NCBI RefSeq assembly: GCF_000381265.1
Contig: NZ_KB906257.1
Location: 124,001 to 188,000, forward strand
Origin: Curvibacter lanceolatus ATCC 14669
Lineage (GTDB): Bacteria > Pseudomonadota > Gammaproteobacteria > Burkholderiales > Burkholderiaceae_C
Direction: 5' to 3'
Length of the DNA stretch: 64,000 nt
Shown: piece after piece, positions 54,901-64,000 of the stretch
Numbering within the stretch: position 1 is the stretch's first letter
How the letters are laid out: the number at the start of each line of letters is the position of its first letter
Program-made: the position numbers and the translations under genes
Notes under the pieces: generated by a model
The model's input: the letters and a program-made list of their open reading frames with translations, nothing else
The model's database searches: none
Told to the model about the DNA's origin: nothing

Positions 54901-56156
54901 CCGATGACTCCTTCAAAAAAGATTTTCCATTGCTGCCCCTGGCGCATCCAGTACTGGCGCTTGGTACTGCCGCGGTTGGTGCCGGCAACAAGTTCGCCGA
55001 AGGTTACCACCATGGTTTCGGTGCTGTCTGTCCAGCGCAGCATGGACAGGTCCTTGACTTCGAAGCCCCGGCCACCCGCTTTGCTGATCTCTTGCTGCAG
55101 CGACGGGGTCCAGTCGTTCAGGCTTTTGCCGTAGCTGTTGAAGTCGGGGGTGTAGTAGCCCAGCAGACGCGGTACATCGCCGGCGTTCTTGGCGGCCCGC
55201 CAGGCGTTGAAGGCGTCTTCAAAGCTGCGCCCGGCCTGGCGCGCCTGGGCCTGGGGCACCCAGTTCAGCGAGGTGGCGATCACCACCGGGGTGCTGCGCA
55301 CCTCGACCGTGGACAGCAGGCGCTCCAGATCGGGGTTGGCCATCACCACGCAGCCGTCAGTCGATTGCGGCGGGCGGGCAAACTGGGTGGAGGGCGTGCC
55401 ATGCAGCCAGATGCCGCTGCCGGTCTTGCCGCGGCGCGCGTCGTAGGGGTTGGGGTAGTTGATGGGCAGGGCGCCGGCACCGTAGAAGTCTTTCAGGGTG
55501 CGCGGGTCGAGGTTGCTGGTGATGAAGTAGACGCCCAGGGGGGTGCGCTGATCGCCTTCGCTGCCTTTGTCGACCCCCAGCTTGCCCACCGAGATGTAGT
55601 AGTCGGCCACCAGGCGCGGGCCGCTGCCGTTGTTCTCGAACAGGTACAGCCGGGCGCGCGAGGTGTCCACTGCGATCGCATGGCGGTGCCGGCTGGTCAG
55701 GGCCACGAACTGGTCGGGCACGGTCTGCGCCGGCGGGCGCTCGCTGAGGGCCTTCAGCCGCAGCGCGGCTTCGTCGCGCAGATCCTTGAGCTGGGCCGCC
55801 GCGGCGCGGGCCACGGTATCGGGCACATCGCCGGCGGTGCGCAGCGGCCGGGTCTGGGCCGCCAGCAGGTCGCCATAGACCAGCTGCGCCAGCTGAAAGC
55901 CAGGGTGGTCACGCACCAGGCCCTCGGCCAGGCGCAGTGCGTCGCGGGTGCGGGCCGCACCGATCAGGCGGTAGATCTCGATCAGCCGGGCCTCGGCCTG
56001 ACCGTCGCGCAACACCGGAGCTGCTGGGGCCGGCGCAGGGTGGGCCTGGCGCTTGGCGGCATGCGCGGCGGTACCGGCCAACATGCCGACGGCCAGCAAC
56101 AAACCCGCAGCGCCGAAGCGCTGCAGAAAAAGGGAGACAGGGGCGAATCGAATCAT
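54897..56156 (-). CDS. L,D-transpeptidase family protein with C-terminal SnoaL-like domain
   Basis: 419 aa. Signal peptide to about residue 34 (AHA), an alpha-helical region, then a YkuD catalytic domain (about 155-295) with [20 protein letters not shown] followed by [14 protein letters not shown], supplying the His, Ser-x-x-Gly and catalytic Cys. The C-terminal 110 residues ([20 protein letters not shown]...[18 protein letters not shown]) look like an NTF2/SnoaL fold, as in ErfK-type proteins and in the neighbouring TPR protein. Likely crosslinks peptidoglycan or anchors envelope proteins. Confidence 0.88.
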   Translation of the reverse strand: MIRFAPVSLFLQRFGAAGLLLAVGMLAGTAAHAAKRQAHPAPAPAAPVLRDGQAEARLIEIYRLIGAARTRDALRLAEGLVRDHPGFQLAQLVYGDLLAAQTRPLRTAGDVPDTVARAAAAQLKDLRDEAALRLKALSERPPAQTVPDQFVALTSRHRHAIAVDTSRARLYLFENNGSGPRLVADYYISVGKLGVDKGSEGDQRTPLGVYFITSNLDPRTLKDFYGAGALPINYPNPYDARRGKTGSGIWLHGTPSTQFARPPQSTDGCVVMANPDLERLLSTVEVRSTPVVIATSLNWVPQAQARQAGRSFEDAFNAWRAAKNAGDVPRLLGYYTPDFNSYGKSLNDWTPSLQQEISKAGGRGFEVKDLSMLRWTDSTETMVVTFGELVAGTNRGSTKRQYWMRQGQQWKIFFEGVIG

Positions 56157-56241
56157 GGTCGCAAACGTGGCAAGGCCGCCAAACCCGGTACACGCCGCCC
56201 GCGCTGGGCAGCGTTCAGGTTGGCGGGCCTGCCCGGGACGA

Positions 56242-57330
56242 TCAGCCGCCGGTGGACTCGCGAACGATCAGCCAGCGGTCGCCGGCCTTGACCAGGTCCA
56301 GCGTCTTGCGGCTGGAGACATTGAGCGTGTCGGCGCTGTAGTCCTGGCGGAAACGGGCCGTGGCCTTGCTGCCGTTGACGTTGATGGCCAGGTCATGCAG
56401 TTTGACCGCAATGCGCGCCTTGCCCAGGATGCGCGAGCGGCGCTCTTCTTCCCAGGCCTTGCGGTTCATCTTGCCAGGGGGGTCGAATTCCTTGCCGTAG
56501 GCGGCCAGGTAGCCCGACACATCGCGGGCCGACCACACGGTGGCCCAGTGGCGCACGGCGGCTTCCACGTCTTTTTCAGGGCCGGCTGCGGCGGCGGGCG
56601 CAGGGGCGGGTGCCGGGGCTGCGGCCGGTGCCGCAGCGGTGGCCGGTGCTGCCACCGGGGCGGGCGCTGGCGCGGGGGCCGGGCTGGGCGCCGGTGCGGG
56701 CGAGGGTGCCGGAGCTGCCTTTGGCGCGGCAGCAACGGGGGCTGGTGCAGGGGCCGGCGCGGGCGTTGGTGCAGCGGTAGGCTTGCTTGCAGCGCCTGCC
56801 TTGCCGTTGGTGGTGAAGAGGTCGCGGATCAGGGCCAGCTTGGGCTGGATGGCCGGGTTGGTGTTGTCCAACTGCAAGGCCTTGCTGTAGGCCTGGCTGG
56901 CCAGCTTGGCATAGACGTCACCCAGGTTCTCGTGGGCGGTGGCGTAGCTGGGGTTGGTCCGGATGGCCATCTCGAGCGCCGTGCGGGCCTTGTCGTACTG
57001 GTTCTGGCTGGCGTAAAGCACGGCCAGGTTGTTGTACGGCTCAGGCAGCTCGGGGTACTCCTGGGTGAGGGCCACAAAGGTGGCGATCGCGTCGTTCGGC
57101 TTGCCGGCCTCGGACTGGATCACGCCCTTGATGAAGCGCATCTGGGGGTCTTTGGGCTTGCCGGCCAGGTACTGGTCGGCCTTGCTCAGGGCCTCGCTGG
57201 TCTTGCCCTGTCGAAGCAGCTGGGTCACATCGCCGTAGTCGTCGGCGTGGACTCCGAACGAGGCCCCCATCAGGGCGGCCAGTGCCAACATGCGAAGGCG
57301 GGCGGGAACAGTGCAGCGAGCTTGGGTCAT
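56242..57330 (-). CDS. Exported TPR protein with Ala/Pro linker and C-terminal SnoaL-like domain
   Basis: 362 aa from ATG 57330. Signal peptide (LRMLALAALMGASFGVHA), then about four TPR units (residues 25-165; e.g. LPEPYNNLAVLYASQNQYDK and ATAHENLGDVYAKLASQAYS). A roughly 75-residue linker of alternating Ala and Pro follows, then an NTF2-like domain (EAAVRHWATVWSARDVSGYL; GDRWLIVRESTGG). The last domain resembles that of the adjacent L,D-transpeptidase, so they may act together in the periplasm. Confidence 0.83.
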   Translation of the reverse strand: MTQARCTVPARLRMLALAALMGASFGVHADDYGDVTQLLRQGKTSEALSKADQYLAGKPKDPQMRFIKGVIQSEAGKPNDAIATFVALTQEYPELPEPYNNLAVLYASQNQYDKARTALEMAIRTNPSYATAHENLGDVYAKLASQAYSKALQLDNTNPAIQPKLALIRDLFTTNGKAGAASKPTAAPTPAPAPAPAPVAAAPKAAPAPSPAPAPSPAPAPAPAPVAAPATAAAPAAAPAPAPAPAAAAGPEKDVEAAVRHWATVWSARDVSGYLAAYGKEFDPPGKMNRKAWEEERRSRILGKARIAVKLHDLAINVNGSKATARFRQDYSADTLNVSSRKTLDLVKAGDRWLIVRESTGG

Positions 57331-57517
57331 GGAGCCTCGTGGGGTTTGCGCGATGGCAAGCGCCAACGGGGGCGCTTATACTGGGGCGGATTGTAGCCGA
57401 GGGGTTGAGGTGCTTTGCACCGTACGCCGTGGCGCTGCAACACTCCCATCCTCCCGATTTTTTCGATGATTTCCGGCCGCCACCAGGCTGCGGAGTCGCT
57501 GTCTGCCCAATTTATCC

Positions 57518-58900
57518 ATGAGCCTGCGCATCTACAACACGCTGACGCGTGATCTGCAAGCGTTTTCCCCTCTTGAGCCCGGCCATGTGCGCATGTACGT
57601 GTGCGGCATGACCGTGTACGACCTGTGTCATCTGGGCCATGCGCGTTCGATGGTGGCTTTTGACGTGGTGCAGCGTTGGTTGCGGGCCTCGGGTTTTTCG
57701 GTCACTTATGTGCGAAATATCACGGACATCGACGACAAGATCATCCGGCGCGCCGTTGAAAACGGCGAGTCGATCCGTTCGCTGACCGACCGCATGGTCG
57801 ACGCCCTGCACCAGGACGCCGACGCCCTGGGCGTGCAACGCCCCACCCACGAGCCCCGCGCCACCGACTACGTGCCCCAGATGCTGAGCATGATCAGCAC
57901 CCTGGAGCAAAAGGGCCTGGCCTACCGCGCCGCCAGCGGCGATGTGAACTACGCCGTGCGCAAGTTCCCGCACTACGGGCGGTTGAGCGGCAAGTCGCTG
58001 GATGAACTCCGCTCGGGCGAGCGCGTGGCCGTCAATGACGGCAAGGATGATCCGCTCGACCCGGTGCTGTGGAAAAGCGCCAAGCCCACCGAGCCGGCCG
58101 ACGCCAAGTGGGACAGCGAATTCGGCCCGGGCCGCCCCGGCTGGCACATCGAGTGCTCGGCCATGGCCTGCTCCTTGCTGGGCGAGACCCTGGACATCCA
58201 CGGCGGCGGGGCGGATCTGCAGTTTCCGCACCACGAGACCGAGATCGCCCAGAGCGAAGGCGCCACCGGCCAGACCTTCGCCCGCACCTGGATGCACAAC
58301 GGCTTCATCAACGTGGACAACGAAAAAATGTCCAAGAGCCTGGGCAACTTCTTCACCATCCGTGACGTGCTCAAGGTGTTCGATGCCGAGACCATCCGCT
58401 TCTTTGTGGTGCGCGCCCACTACCGCAGCCCCCTGAACTACAGCGACGCCCACCTGCAGGATGCCCGCAACGCGCTGCGCCGCCTGTACACCGCCCTCGA
58501 TGCGGTCGCGCCGGGTGAAGGCCTGGCCGACATCGACTGGTCGACCCCCCATGCAGCTCGTTTCAAGGCCGTGATGGACGAAGACTTCGGCACCCCCGAG
58601 GCGGTGGCCCTGCTGTTCGATCTGGCCACCGAGGTGAACAAGACCCGCTCGCCCGAGCTGGCCGCGCAGCTCAAGGCCCTGGGCGCCTGCCTGGGCCTGC
58701 TGCAAGGCGACCCCAAGGCCTTTTTGCAGGCCGGCTCCAGCCTCGACGAAGCCGCCATCCAGGTGCTGATCGCGCAACGCGCCGAGGCCAAGAAGGCGAA
58801 GAATTTTGCCGAGGCCGATCGCATCCGCCAGGAGCTGCTGGCGCAGGGCATCGTGCTCAAGGATTCCGCCGCCGGGACCACCTGGGAGGCGGCCCAGTGA
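57518..58900 (+). CDS. cysS: Cysteinyl-tRNA synthetase
   Basis: 460 aa, class I. The zinc cysteine in [18 protein letters not shown] sits with the HIGH-type HLGH motif near residue 38; the second zinc site is [10 protein letters not shown]...[15 protein letters not shown] is [11 protein letters not shown] near 270. All conserved. First gene of the cysS-alkA-accA-tilS-lysC series on the plus strand. Confidence 0.97.
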   Translation: MSLRIYNTLTRDLQAFSPLEPGHVRMYVCGMTVYDLCHLGHARSMVAFDVVQRWLRASGFSVTYVRNITDIDDKIIRRAVENGESIRSLTDRMVDALHQDADALGVQRPTHEPRATDYVPQMLSMISTLEQKGLAYRAASGDVNYAVRKFPHYGRLSGKSLDELRSGERVAVNDGKDDPLDPVLWKSAKPTEPADAKWDSEFGPGRPGWHIECSAMACSLLGETLDIHGGGADLQFPHHETEIAQSEGATGQTFARTWMHNGFINVDNEKMSKSLGNFFTIRDVLKVFDAETIRFFVVRAHYRSPLNYSDAHLQDARNALRRLYTALDAVAPGEGLADIDWSTPHAARFKAVMDEDFGTPEAVALLFDLATEVNKTRSPELAAQLKALGACLGLLQGDPKAFLQAGSSLDEAAIQVLIAQRAEAKKAKNFAEADRIRQELLAQGIVLKDSAAGTTWEAAQ

Positions 58901-58958
58901 GCGCTTGTCAGCTCTGCGCCCAAGGGGCGCCGTGTCGCAGTGTGGTGGGGGCTGACGC

Positions 58959-59669
58959 ATGATGGCGGTCAGCAAGCAGCCCGCGGCTTTTGAGGCGGTG
59001 ACACTCGATTCACCGGCCTCAGGCCCCGATGAGAGCCGTGCGGACAAGGTGCTCACGCCGGCCTACTGGCAGGACGCCTGCAAGCACCTGGTCAAGAAAG
59101 ACCGGGTCATGAAGCGCCTGATCCCGCAGTTCGGCAATGCCTGCCTGCAGATCCGGGGCGATGCCTTCACCACCCTGGCCCGCTCGGTGGTGGGGCAGCA
59201 GATCTCGGTCAAATCGGCCCAGTCGGTGTGGCGCAAGTTTTCGGCCCTGTCGCAAAGCATGACCCCGGCCAGCGTGCTCAAGCTCAAGGTGGACGACATG
59301 CGCGCGGCCGGCCTGAGCGCGCGCAAGGTGGAGTACCTGGTCGATCTGGCGCTCAATTTCGACACCGGCTCGGTGCACGTGAAGTCCTGGGAGTCGATGG
59401 ACGACGAATCCATCATTGCCGAGCTGGTGGCCATTCGCGGCATCGGCCGCTGGACCGCCGAGATGTTCTTGATCTTTCACCTCATGCGGCCCAATGTGCT
59501 GCCGCTGGATGACGTGGGTTTGATCAAGGGCATCAGCGACAACTATTTTTCGGGCGATCCTGTGAGCCGCAGCGATGCCCGTGAGGTGGCTGCCGCCTGG
59601 GAGCCTTACCGCAGCGTGGCGACTTGGTATATTTGGCGCTCGCTGGATCCCCTGCCGGTCGCCGTTTGA
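58959..59669 (+). CDS. DNA-3-methyladenine glycosylase 2 (AlkA-like), helix-hairpin-helix family
   Basis: 236 aa. HhH motif and catalytic region read VAIRGIGRWTAEMFLIFHLM then VLPLDDVGLIKGI, the second aspartate being the usual catalytic residue. TTLARSVVGQQISVKSAQSV is the conserved first helix. It lacks the Ada N-terminal domain. It excises alkylated purines in base excision repair. Two adjacent ATGs (58959, 58962) are possible starts. Confidence 0.9.
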   Translation: MMAVSKQPAAFEAVTLDSPASGPDESRADKVLTPAYWQDACKHLVKKDRVMKRLIPQFGNACLQIRGDAFTTLARSVVGQQISVKSAQSVWRKFSALSQSMTPASVLKLKVDDMRAAGLSARKVEYLVDLALNFDTGSVHVKSWESMDDESIIAELVAIRGIGRWTAEMFLIFHLMRPNVLPLDDVGLIKGISDNYFSGDPVSRSDAREVAAAWEPYRSVATWYIWRSLDPLPVAV

Positions 59670-59765
59670 CGGCATCGTGCACGGGTCTTGCGTGCTGCCC
59701 GCGGGCGGTGCGCCATGCCGGCCAGACCGAAGGGGTCGGCCGGTGGAAACAACAGGAGAATGACG

Positions 59766-60743
59766 TTGGCGAAAAAAACCTTTCTTGATTTCGAGCAGCC
59801 GATTGCCGAACTCGAAACCAAAATCGAAGAACTGCGCTACGTGCAAAACGAGTCTGCAGTCGACATCTCCGAAGAGATCGACCAGCTCAGCAAAAAGAGC
59901 CAGCAGCTCACCAAAGACATCTACAGCGACCTGTCGCCCTGGCAGATCACCAAGATCGCCCGCCACCCCGAGCGCCCCTACACGCTCGATTACGTGCGCG
60001 AGCTGTTCACCGACTTCATCGAGCTGCATGGCGACCGCCACTTTTCGGACGACCTGAGCATCGTCGGCGGCCTGGCCCGCTTCAATGGCCATGCCTGCAT
60101 GGTGCTGGGCCAGCAAAAGGGCCGCGACACCAAGGAGCGCGCCCTGCGCAACTTCGGCATGAGCAAGCCCGAGGGCTACCGCAAGGCCCTGCGCCTGATG
60201 AAGACGGCCGAGAAGTTCAAGCTGCCGGTGTTCACCTTTGTCGACACCCCGGGCGCCTACCCCGGCATCGACGCTGAAGAGCGCGGCCAGTCCGAAGCCA
60301 TCGGCCGCAACATCTTCGAGATGGCCCAGCTCGAAGTGCCCATCATCACCACCATCATTGGTGAAGGTGGCTCGGGCGGCGCCCTGGCCATCTCGGTGGC
60401 CGACCAGGTGCTGATGCTGCAGTACTCGGTGTACTCGGTGATCAGCCCCGAGGGCTGCGCCTCCATCCTCTGGAAGACCAGCGACCGCGCCCAGGATGCG
60501 GCCGATGCCCTGGGCATCACCGCGCACCGCTTGAAGGCCCTCGGCCTGGTCGACAAGATCGTCAACGAACCCGTGGGCGGCGCCCACCGCGACCCCAAGC
60601 AGATGGCCGCCTTCCTGAAGCGCGCCCTCAACGATGCCTGGCGCCAGGTGGCCGACCTCAAGACCAAAGAGTTGGTCGACCGCCGCTACGACCGCCTGCA
60701 AAGCTACGGCCGCTACACCGACACCAAGGCCGACAGCCGCTGA
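59766..60743 (+). CDS. accA: Acetyl-CoA carboxylase carboxyltransferase subunit alpha
   Basis: 325 aa from TTG 59766. AccA hallmarks are [20 protein letters not shown] at the N-terminus, [19 protein letters not shown] and [20 protein letters not shown]. With AccD it transfers the carboxyl group from biotin to acetyl-CoA for fatty-acid synthesis. TTG is preferred over ATG 59760 because AGGAG ends only one base before that ATG but lies seven bases before the TTG, and the family starts with (M)[25 protein letters not shown] hairpin (60749-60768) follows the stop. Confidence 0.95.
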   Translation: MAKKTFLDFEQPIAELETKIEELRYVQNESAVDISEEIDQLSKKSQQLTKDIYSDLSPWQITKIARHPERPYTLDYVRELFTDFIELHGDRHFSDDLSIVGGLARFNGHACMVLGQQKGRDTKERALRNFGMSKPEGYRKALRLMKTAEKFKLPVFTFVDTPGAYPGIDAEERGQSEAIGRNIFEMAQLEVPIITTIIGEGGSGGALAISVADQVLMLQYSVYSVISPEGCASILWKTSDRAQDAADALGITAHRLKALGLVDKIVNEPVGGAHRDPKQMAAFLKRALNDAWRQVADLKTKELVDRRYDRLQSYGRYTDTKADSR

Positions 60744-60818
60744 GGCAGGCCGGGCCCGCTGGCCCGGCACCGCAGGTGCCCCTGAGGACCGCCGCGTGAC
60801 CACCCCCACGCCCCTTTC

Positions 60819-61766
60819 ATGAGCACCTCGTTCGACGCCGCCCTGGCGTCTTTCCAACCCCTCCTGCCCTTGGGCGTGGCCTACAGCGGCGGCGCCGACT
60901 CCAGCGCCTTGCTGCTGGCCTGCGCGCGCCGCTGGCCGGGCCAGGTGCATGCCCTGCACATCCACCACGGCCTGCAGGCCGCGGGCGACGCCTTCGAGGC
61001 CCACTGCCGCGCCACCTGCGCGCGCTGGCAGCTGCCCTTGGTGGTGCGCCACATCGACGCCCGCCATGCCCCCGGCCAAAGCCCTGAAGACGCGGCCCGC
61101 CGTGGCCGCTACCAGGTGTTTGACGAGGTGCTGCTGAACGAGTGGCGCGAGGCCGGCGTGCGCACCGTGGCCCTGGCCCAGCACGCCGATGACCAGGTCG
61201 AGACCCTGTTGCTGGCGCTGTCGCGCGGCGCCGGCCTGCCCGGCCTGGCCGCCATGCCGGCCCACTGGCAGCGCGGTGGCATCGACTTTGCTCGGCCCCT
61301 GCTGGGCGTGCCCGGCCAGGCCTTGCGCGACTGGCTGCAGGCCCAGGGCGAAGGCTGGGTCGACGACCCCAGCAACACCGATCTGCGTTACACCCGCAAC
61401 CGCATCCGGCACGAACTGCTGCCGGCCCTGGAGGCCGTGTTTCCGGCCTTTCGCGACACCCTGGCCCGCAGCGCGGCCCATGCCGCGCAGGCCCAGACCC
61501 TGTTGCACGGCCTGGCCTGCGACGACCTGCAGCAGGTGGGCATCCCCCCGGTGATCGCCGAGCTGCGCGCCCTGGCCCCCGAACGCCAGGCCAATGTGCT
61601 GCGCCACTGGTTGCTGTCGGTGCACGGCACCACGCCCAGCGCCGCGCAGCTGAAAGAGCTGCAGCGTCAGCTGCAAAGCTGCACCACCCGCGGGCACCAG
61701 ATCCGCCTCAAAGTAGGACTTGGTTACGTGCAGCGCAGGGGGGCGGTGCTCGGTTGGTACAATTAG
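60819..61766 (+). CDS. tilS: tRNA(Ile)-lysidine synthase
   Basis: 315 aa. PP-loop GVAYSGGADSSALLLACAR at residues 19-37, HHGLQAAGDAFEAHC near 47 and AQHADDQVETLLLALSRGAG near 125, all typical of TilS. It makes lysidine at C34 of tRNA-Ile2 so that AUA is read as isoleucine. It lacks the long C-terminal domains of E. coli TilS (about 430 aa), a length usual in this bacterial group. Confidence 0.92.
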   Translation: MSTSFDAALASFQPLLPLGVAYSGGADSSALLLACARRWPGQVHALHIHHGLQAAGDAFEAHCRATCARWQLPLVVRHIDARHAPGQSPEDAARRGRYQVFDEVLLNEWREAGVRTVALAQHADDQVETLLLALSRGAGLPGLAAMPAHWQRGGIDFARPLLGVPGQALRDWLQAQGEGWVDDPSNTDLRYTRNRIRHELLPALEAVFPAFRDTLARSAAHAAQAQTLLHGLACDDLQQVGIPPVIAELRALAPERQANVLRHWLLSVHGTTPSAAQLKELQRQLQSCTTRGHQIRLKVGLGYVQRRGAVLGWYN

Positions 61767-61866
61767 CGGGTTTTGGTCCCCACTTTTTGCACGAAAACGG
61801 GCGGCGCACCAAAACGACTTTGCAACCTGCGCCGCTGATTTCCGAGTTTCGTACCCCGACACACCA

Positions 61867-63135
61867 ATGGCATTGATCGTTCACAAATACGGCGGCACGT
61901 CGATGGGCTCGCCCGAGCGCATCCGCAACGTGGCCAAGCGCGTCGCCAAATGGGCTCGCGCAGGTCACCAGATGGTGGTGGTTCCGAGCGCCATGAGCGG
62001 CGAAACCAACCGCCTGCTGGGTCTGGCCAAGGAGCTGGCACCGTCCAAGTCTTCGGCCGCCTACAACCGCGAGCTCGACATGCTGGCCGCCACTGGCGAG
62101 CAGGCTTCGTCGGCCTTGCTGGCCATCGCACTGCAGGCAGAGGGCATGGAGTCGGTCAGCTACGCTGGCTGGCAGGTGCCCATCAAGACCAACAGCGCCT
62201 TCACCAAGGCCCGCATCGAATCCATCGATGACGACCGTGTGCGTGCCGACCTGGCCGCTGGCAAGGTGGTGGTCATCACCGGCTTCCAGGGTGTGGACGA
62301 AGAGGCCAACATCACCACCCTGGGCCGTGGCGGCAGCGACACCTCGGCCGTGGCCGTGGCCGCCGCCATGAAGGCTGCCGAGTGCCTGATCTACACCGAC
62401 GTGGACGGCGTCTACACCACCGACCCGCGCGTGGTGGCCGAAGCCCGCCGCCTGCAGACCGTGAGTTTTGAAGAAATGCTCGAAATGGCCTCGCTGGGCT
62501 CCAAGGTGCTGCAGATCCGCTCGGTCGAATTTGCCGGCAAGTACAAGGTGCCGCTGCGCGTGCTGTCCAGCTTCACCCCGTGGGACATTGACATCAACGA
62601 AGAAGCCAAGTCCGGCACGTTGATCACTTTTGAGGAAGACGAAAAAATGGAACAAGCCGTCGTATCCGGCATCGCGTTCAACCGTGACGAAGCCAAGGTT
62701 TCCGTCCTGGGCGTGCCCGACAAGCCCGGTATCGCATACCACATCCTGGGCGCCGTCGCCGATGCCAACATCGAAGTCGACGTGATCATCCAGAACCTCA
62801 GCAAAGACGGCAAGACCGACTTCAGCTTCACCGTGCACCGTGGCGAATACGCCCGCACCGTCGAACTGCTGAACACCAAGGTGCTGCCCAGCCTGGGCGC
62901 CGCCGAAGTGGTGGGCGACACCAAGATCTGCAAGGTCAGTATCGTCGGCATCGGCATGCGCAGCCATGTGGGCGTGGCCAGCAAGATGTTCCGCAGCCTG
63001 TCGGAAGAAGGCATCAACATCCAGATGATCTCCACCTCCGAAATCAAGACCTCGGTCGTGATCGACGAAAAGTACATGGAACTCGCCGTGCGCGCCCTGC
63101 ACAAGGCATTCGATCTGGACCAGCCGGTTTCCTGA
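61867..63135 (+). CDS. lysC: Aspartate kinase
   Basis: 422 aa. Catalytic signature VHKYGGTSMGSPERI at the N-terminus, GFQGVDEEANITTLGRGGSD near 142, and two ACT domains (VSVLGVPDKPGIAYHILGAV; VSIVGIGMRSHVGVASKMF) for lysine/threonine feedback. An internal start for a shorter beta subunit, as in some aspartokinases, is possible at the ATG near 62647 (EKMEQAVVSGIAF). It feeds lysine, threonine and methionine synthesis. Confidence 0.96.
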   Translation: MALIVHKYGGTSMGSPERIRNVAKRVAKWARAGHQMVVVPSAMSGETNRLLGLAKELAPSKSSAAYNRELDMLAATGEQASSALLAIALQAEGMESVSYAGWQVPIKTNSAFTKARIESIDDDRVRADLAAGKVVVITGFQGVDEEANITTLGRGGSDTSAVAVAAAMKAAECLIYTDVDGVYTTDPRVVAEARRLQTVSFEEMLEMASLGSKVLQIRSVEFAGKYKVPLRVLSSFTPWDIDINEEAKSGTLITFEEDEKMEQAVVSGIAFNRDEAKVSVLGVPDKPGIAYHILGAVADANIEVDVIIQNLSKDGKTDFSFTVHRGEYARTVELLNTKVLPSLGAAEVVGDTKICKVSIVGIGMRSHVGVASKMFRSLSEEGINIQMISTSEIKTSVVIDEKYMELAVRALHKAFDLDQPVS

Positions 63136-63160
63136 AACAGGCCAAAAACTAGGCTAGAAT
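63132..63160 (+). promoter_or_regulatory. Candidate promoter of tRNA-Ser
   Basis: A -10-like TAGAAT (63155-63160) lies 12 bases before the tRNA 5' end, with CTGAAA (63132-63137) as a weak -35 at 17-bp spacing. The -35 overlaps the lysC stop codon. Confidence 0.45.
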
Positions 63161-63172
63161 AGCGGAATTGCT

Positions 63173-63265
63173 GGAAACGTGACCGAGTGGCCGAAGGTGC
63201 TCCCCTGCTAAGGGAGTATGGGGTGTAGAGCCTCATCGAGGGTTCGAATCCCTCCGTTTCCGCCA
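63173..63265 (+). tRNA. tRNA-Ser (anticodon GCU)
   Basis: 93 nt including encoded CCA. Acceptor GGAAACG pairs with CGTTTCC; anticodon stem CTCCC/GGGAG encloses CTGCTAA with anticodon GCT; T-arm GAGGG-TTCGAAT-CCCTC. The long variable arm (TGGGG...CCTCA) is the class II serine form. It reads AGC and AGU codons. Confidence 0.97.
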
Positions 63266-63278
63266 GCAACTTTCAAAG

Positions 63279-63300
63279 ACGGACCTTCGGGTCCGTTTTT
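63279..63300 (+). terminator. Rho-independent terminator after tRNA-Ser
   Basis: ACGGACC pairs with GGTCCGT around a TTCG tetraloop, followed directly by TTTT. It begins 14 bases after the tRNA end. Confidence 0.88.
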
Positions 63301-63401
63301 CGTTTGTGCTGCGAATTCCCTGTCAGGCATCGGGATGCATCGCTTTTGACCCAGCCTGTATCGGGCGGATCCACACGCAGTCATGATGAAGCCATGGCGG
63401 T

Positions 63402-63922
63402 TCAGAGTGCTTTGCCGGTTTTCAGGAGCTGGACCAGCTTGGCAAGTGTTGGGAAATCCGGAGCCTTTTGTTCAATCAAGGCCTGGTTGAAGTGCTGGGG
63501 CATGGATAGCGCCGATGCATCGCATCCAAAATGGTGTTTGAAGCGGTTTTTCAGTTGATCGGTGTTCAAGCCCTCCACCGGGGCGCCTGCGATTCCCAGC
63601 AGCAAGGCCTCCAGGCAGGGGGGGCACAGCAAGGGCAAGATGCCATGTTTTTGGGCTGTTTTACGCGTGCTGTCATTCCAGCCCACGTCGGTATCGAACA
63701 GGGCGGCTACCGCGTCAAAGCCCTTGTTCTGACACTGCCGACGCGCTACGTCGATGACGTTTTCGCCCCTTTTCCATGGGCGTTCTTGATGGTGACGGCA
63801 ACGCCTGAACCCCGATGCACATACAACGCCTTCAAAAGGCCCAGAAAGGCCACCTCGGCATCGCCTTCCCCGACCAGCAAGAGGGTGAGCGCTGCAGCGT
63901 GTTTGGACGCAGCCTTTTTCAT
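63402..63922 (-). pseudogene. RloB/TOPRIM-like protein gene with a single-base frameshift
   Basis: From ATG 63922 the frame reads MKKAASKHAAALTLLLVGEG...DAEVAFLGLL and ends early in HGKGAKTSST at 63746. In the neighbouring frame the expected continuation NVIDVARRQCQNKGFDAVAA then LFDTDVGWNDSTRKTAQKHG runs to 63402, ending TLAKLVQLLKTGKAL. One missing A in the run of four (T-run 63760-63763 on the plus strand) would restore about 173 aa. The G-E-G-D-A-E start, the D-x-D in LFDTD and PPCLEALLL resemble RloB/OLD-type TOPRIM proteins of restriction and abortive-infection loci. Family assignment is tentative. A sequencing error is an alternative. Confidence 0.6.
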
Positions 63923-63948
63923 CGTCGGGCTGTACCCAGTTGAATAGC

Positions 63949-64000
63949 GAGCCCCTGGGAGGCAGTGACCACGCGCAGCAAGAGAGCGCAGGGGCACCTG
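63949..64000. repeat. Dispersed extragenic repeat, copy 2 (runs to window edge)
   Basis: GAGCCCCTGGGAGGCAGTGA followed by CCACGCGCAGCAAGAGAGCG and CAGGGGCACC aligns with 38967-39016 with scattered substitutions. It lies immediately upstream of the frameshifted RloB-like gene. Confidence 0.55.

Noticed and set aside
56585-56780. Repeat array or CRISPR in the Ala/Pro-coding stretch
   Set aside because: Periodicity comes from alternating Ala and Pro codons inside the TPR protein; there are no spacers.
59019-61862. 947-codon open frame on the minus strand
   Set aside because: It is antisense to alkA-like, accA and tilS, which are well conserved; its His/Gln/Gly/Ala-rich composition is typical of a mirror frame of GC-rich genes.

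Overview
The window is chromosomal DNA from a high-GC Gram-negative bacterium, most likely a betaproteobacterium of the order Burkholderiales and probably Comamonadaceae or a close neighbour. The evidence is the core gene sets and their order (ribD-ribE / ribBA-ribH-nusB, tolQRA, a type IV minor-pilin cluster, and TPR gene-cysS-alkA-accA-tilS-lysC-tRNA-Ser), a RibBA with a degenerate GTP cyclohydrolase half, and a proteobacterial-type GshA. No phage, CRISPR array or intact insertion sequence is visible. Taxonomy is inferred from gene content only.

Layout. 1-1615: 5' part of a molybdopterin oxidoreductase gene leaving the window on the left. 1979-3364: U32 peptidase-family tRNA hydroxylation factor. 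3543-4806: Rpn-type nuclease pseudogene split by a 267-bp palindromic miniature element. 4906-10981 (all minus): ribBA-ribH-nusB, an aminotransferase, then ybgC-tolQ-tolR-tolA, mostly coupled by ATGA overlaps. 11420-12599: two paralogous, secreted, Ala/Lys-rich repeat proteins in unusually AT-rich surroundings, lying between ribBA and ribE. 13052-14851: ribE and ribD. 14927-21382: fimT-pilV-pilW-pilX-pilY1-pilE, with a one-base frameshift at the end of pilX. 21402-28620: single genes (binding protein, AraC regulator, FAH-family protein with a lipoprotein signal, quinone-reductase-like flavoprotein, GNAT, esterase, methyltransferase).

28840-36076 is the most informative accessory block: a LacI-family PtxS-like regulator, three copies of the PtxS-type operator (near TGAAACCGGTTTCA), and a downstream operon with a complete polar-amino-acid-type ABC transporter followed by kguE-, kguK- and kguD-like genes. 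It reads as a 2-ketogluconate catabolic regulon in which an ABC importer stands where pseudomonads use the MFS carrier KguT.

36089-53745 is mostly housekeeping and conserved hypothetical genes: degenerate GGDEF protein, SDR, AIM24 family, gshA, ribosome-biogenesis GTPase, MFS, PAQR, DUF1345, glnS, PXPV protein, a LysR regulator divergent from a LigB-type dioxygenase and an esterase, mtfA and lpxH. 53767-57330 carries two cyclophilins, an L,D-transpeptidase and a TPR protein (cell-envelope functions). 57518-63265 carries cysS, alkA-like, accA, tilS, lysC and tRNA-Ser(GCU). The right edge holds a frameshifted RloB/TOPRIM-like gene and a second copy of a dispersed extragenic repeat.
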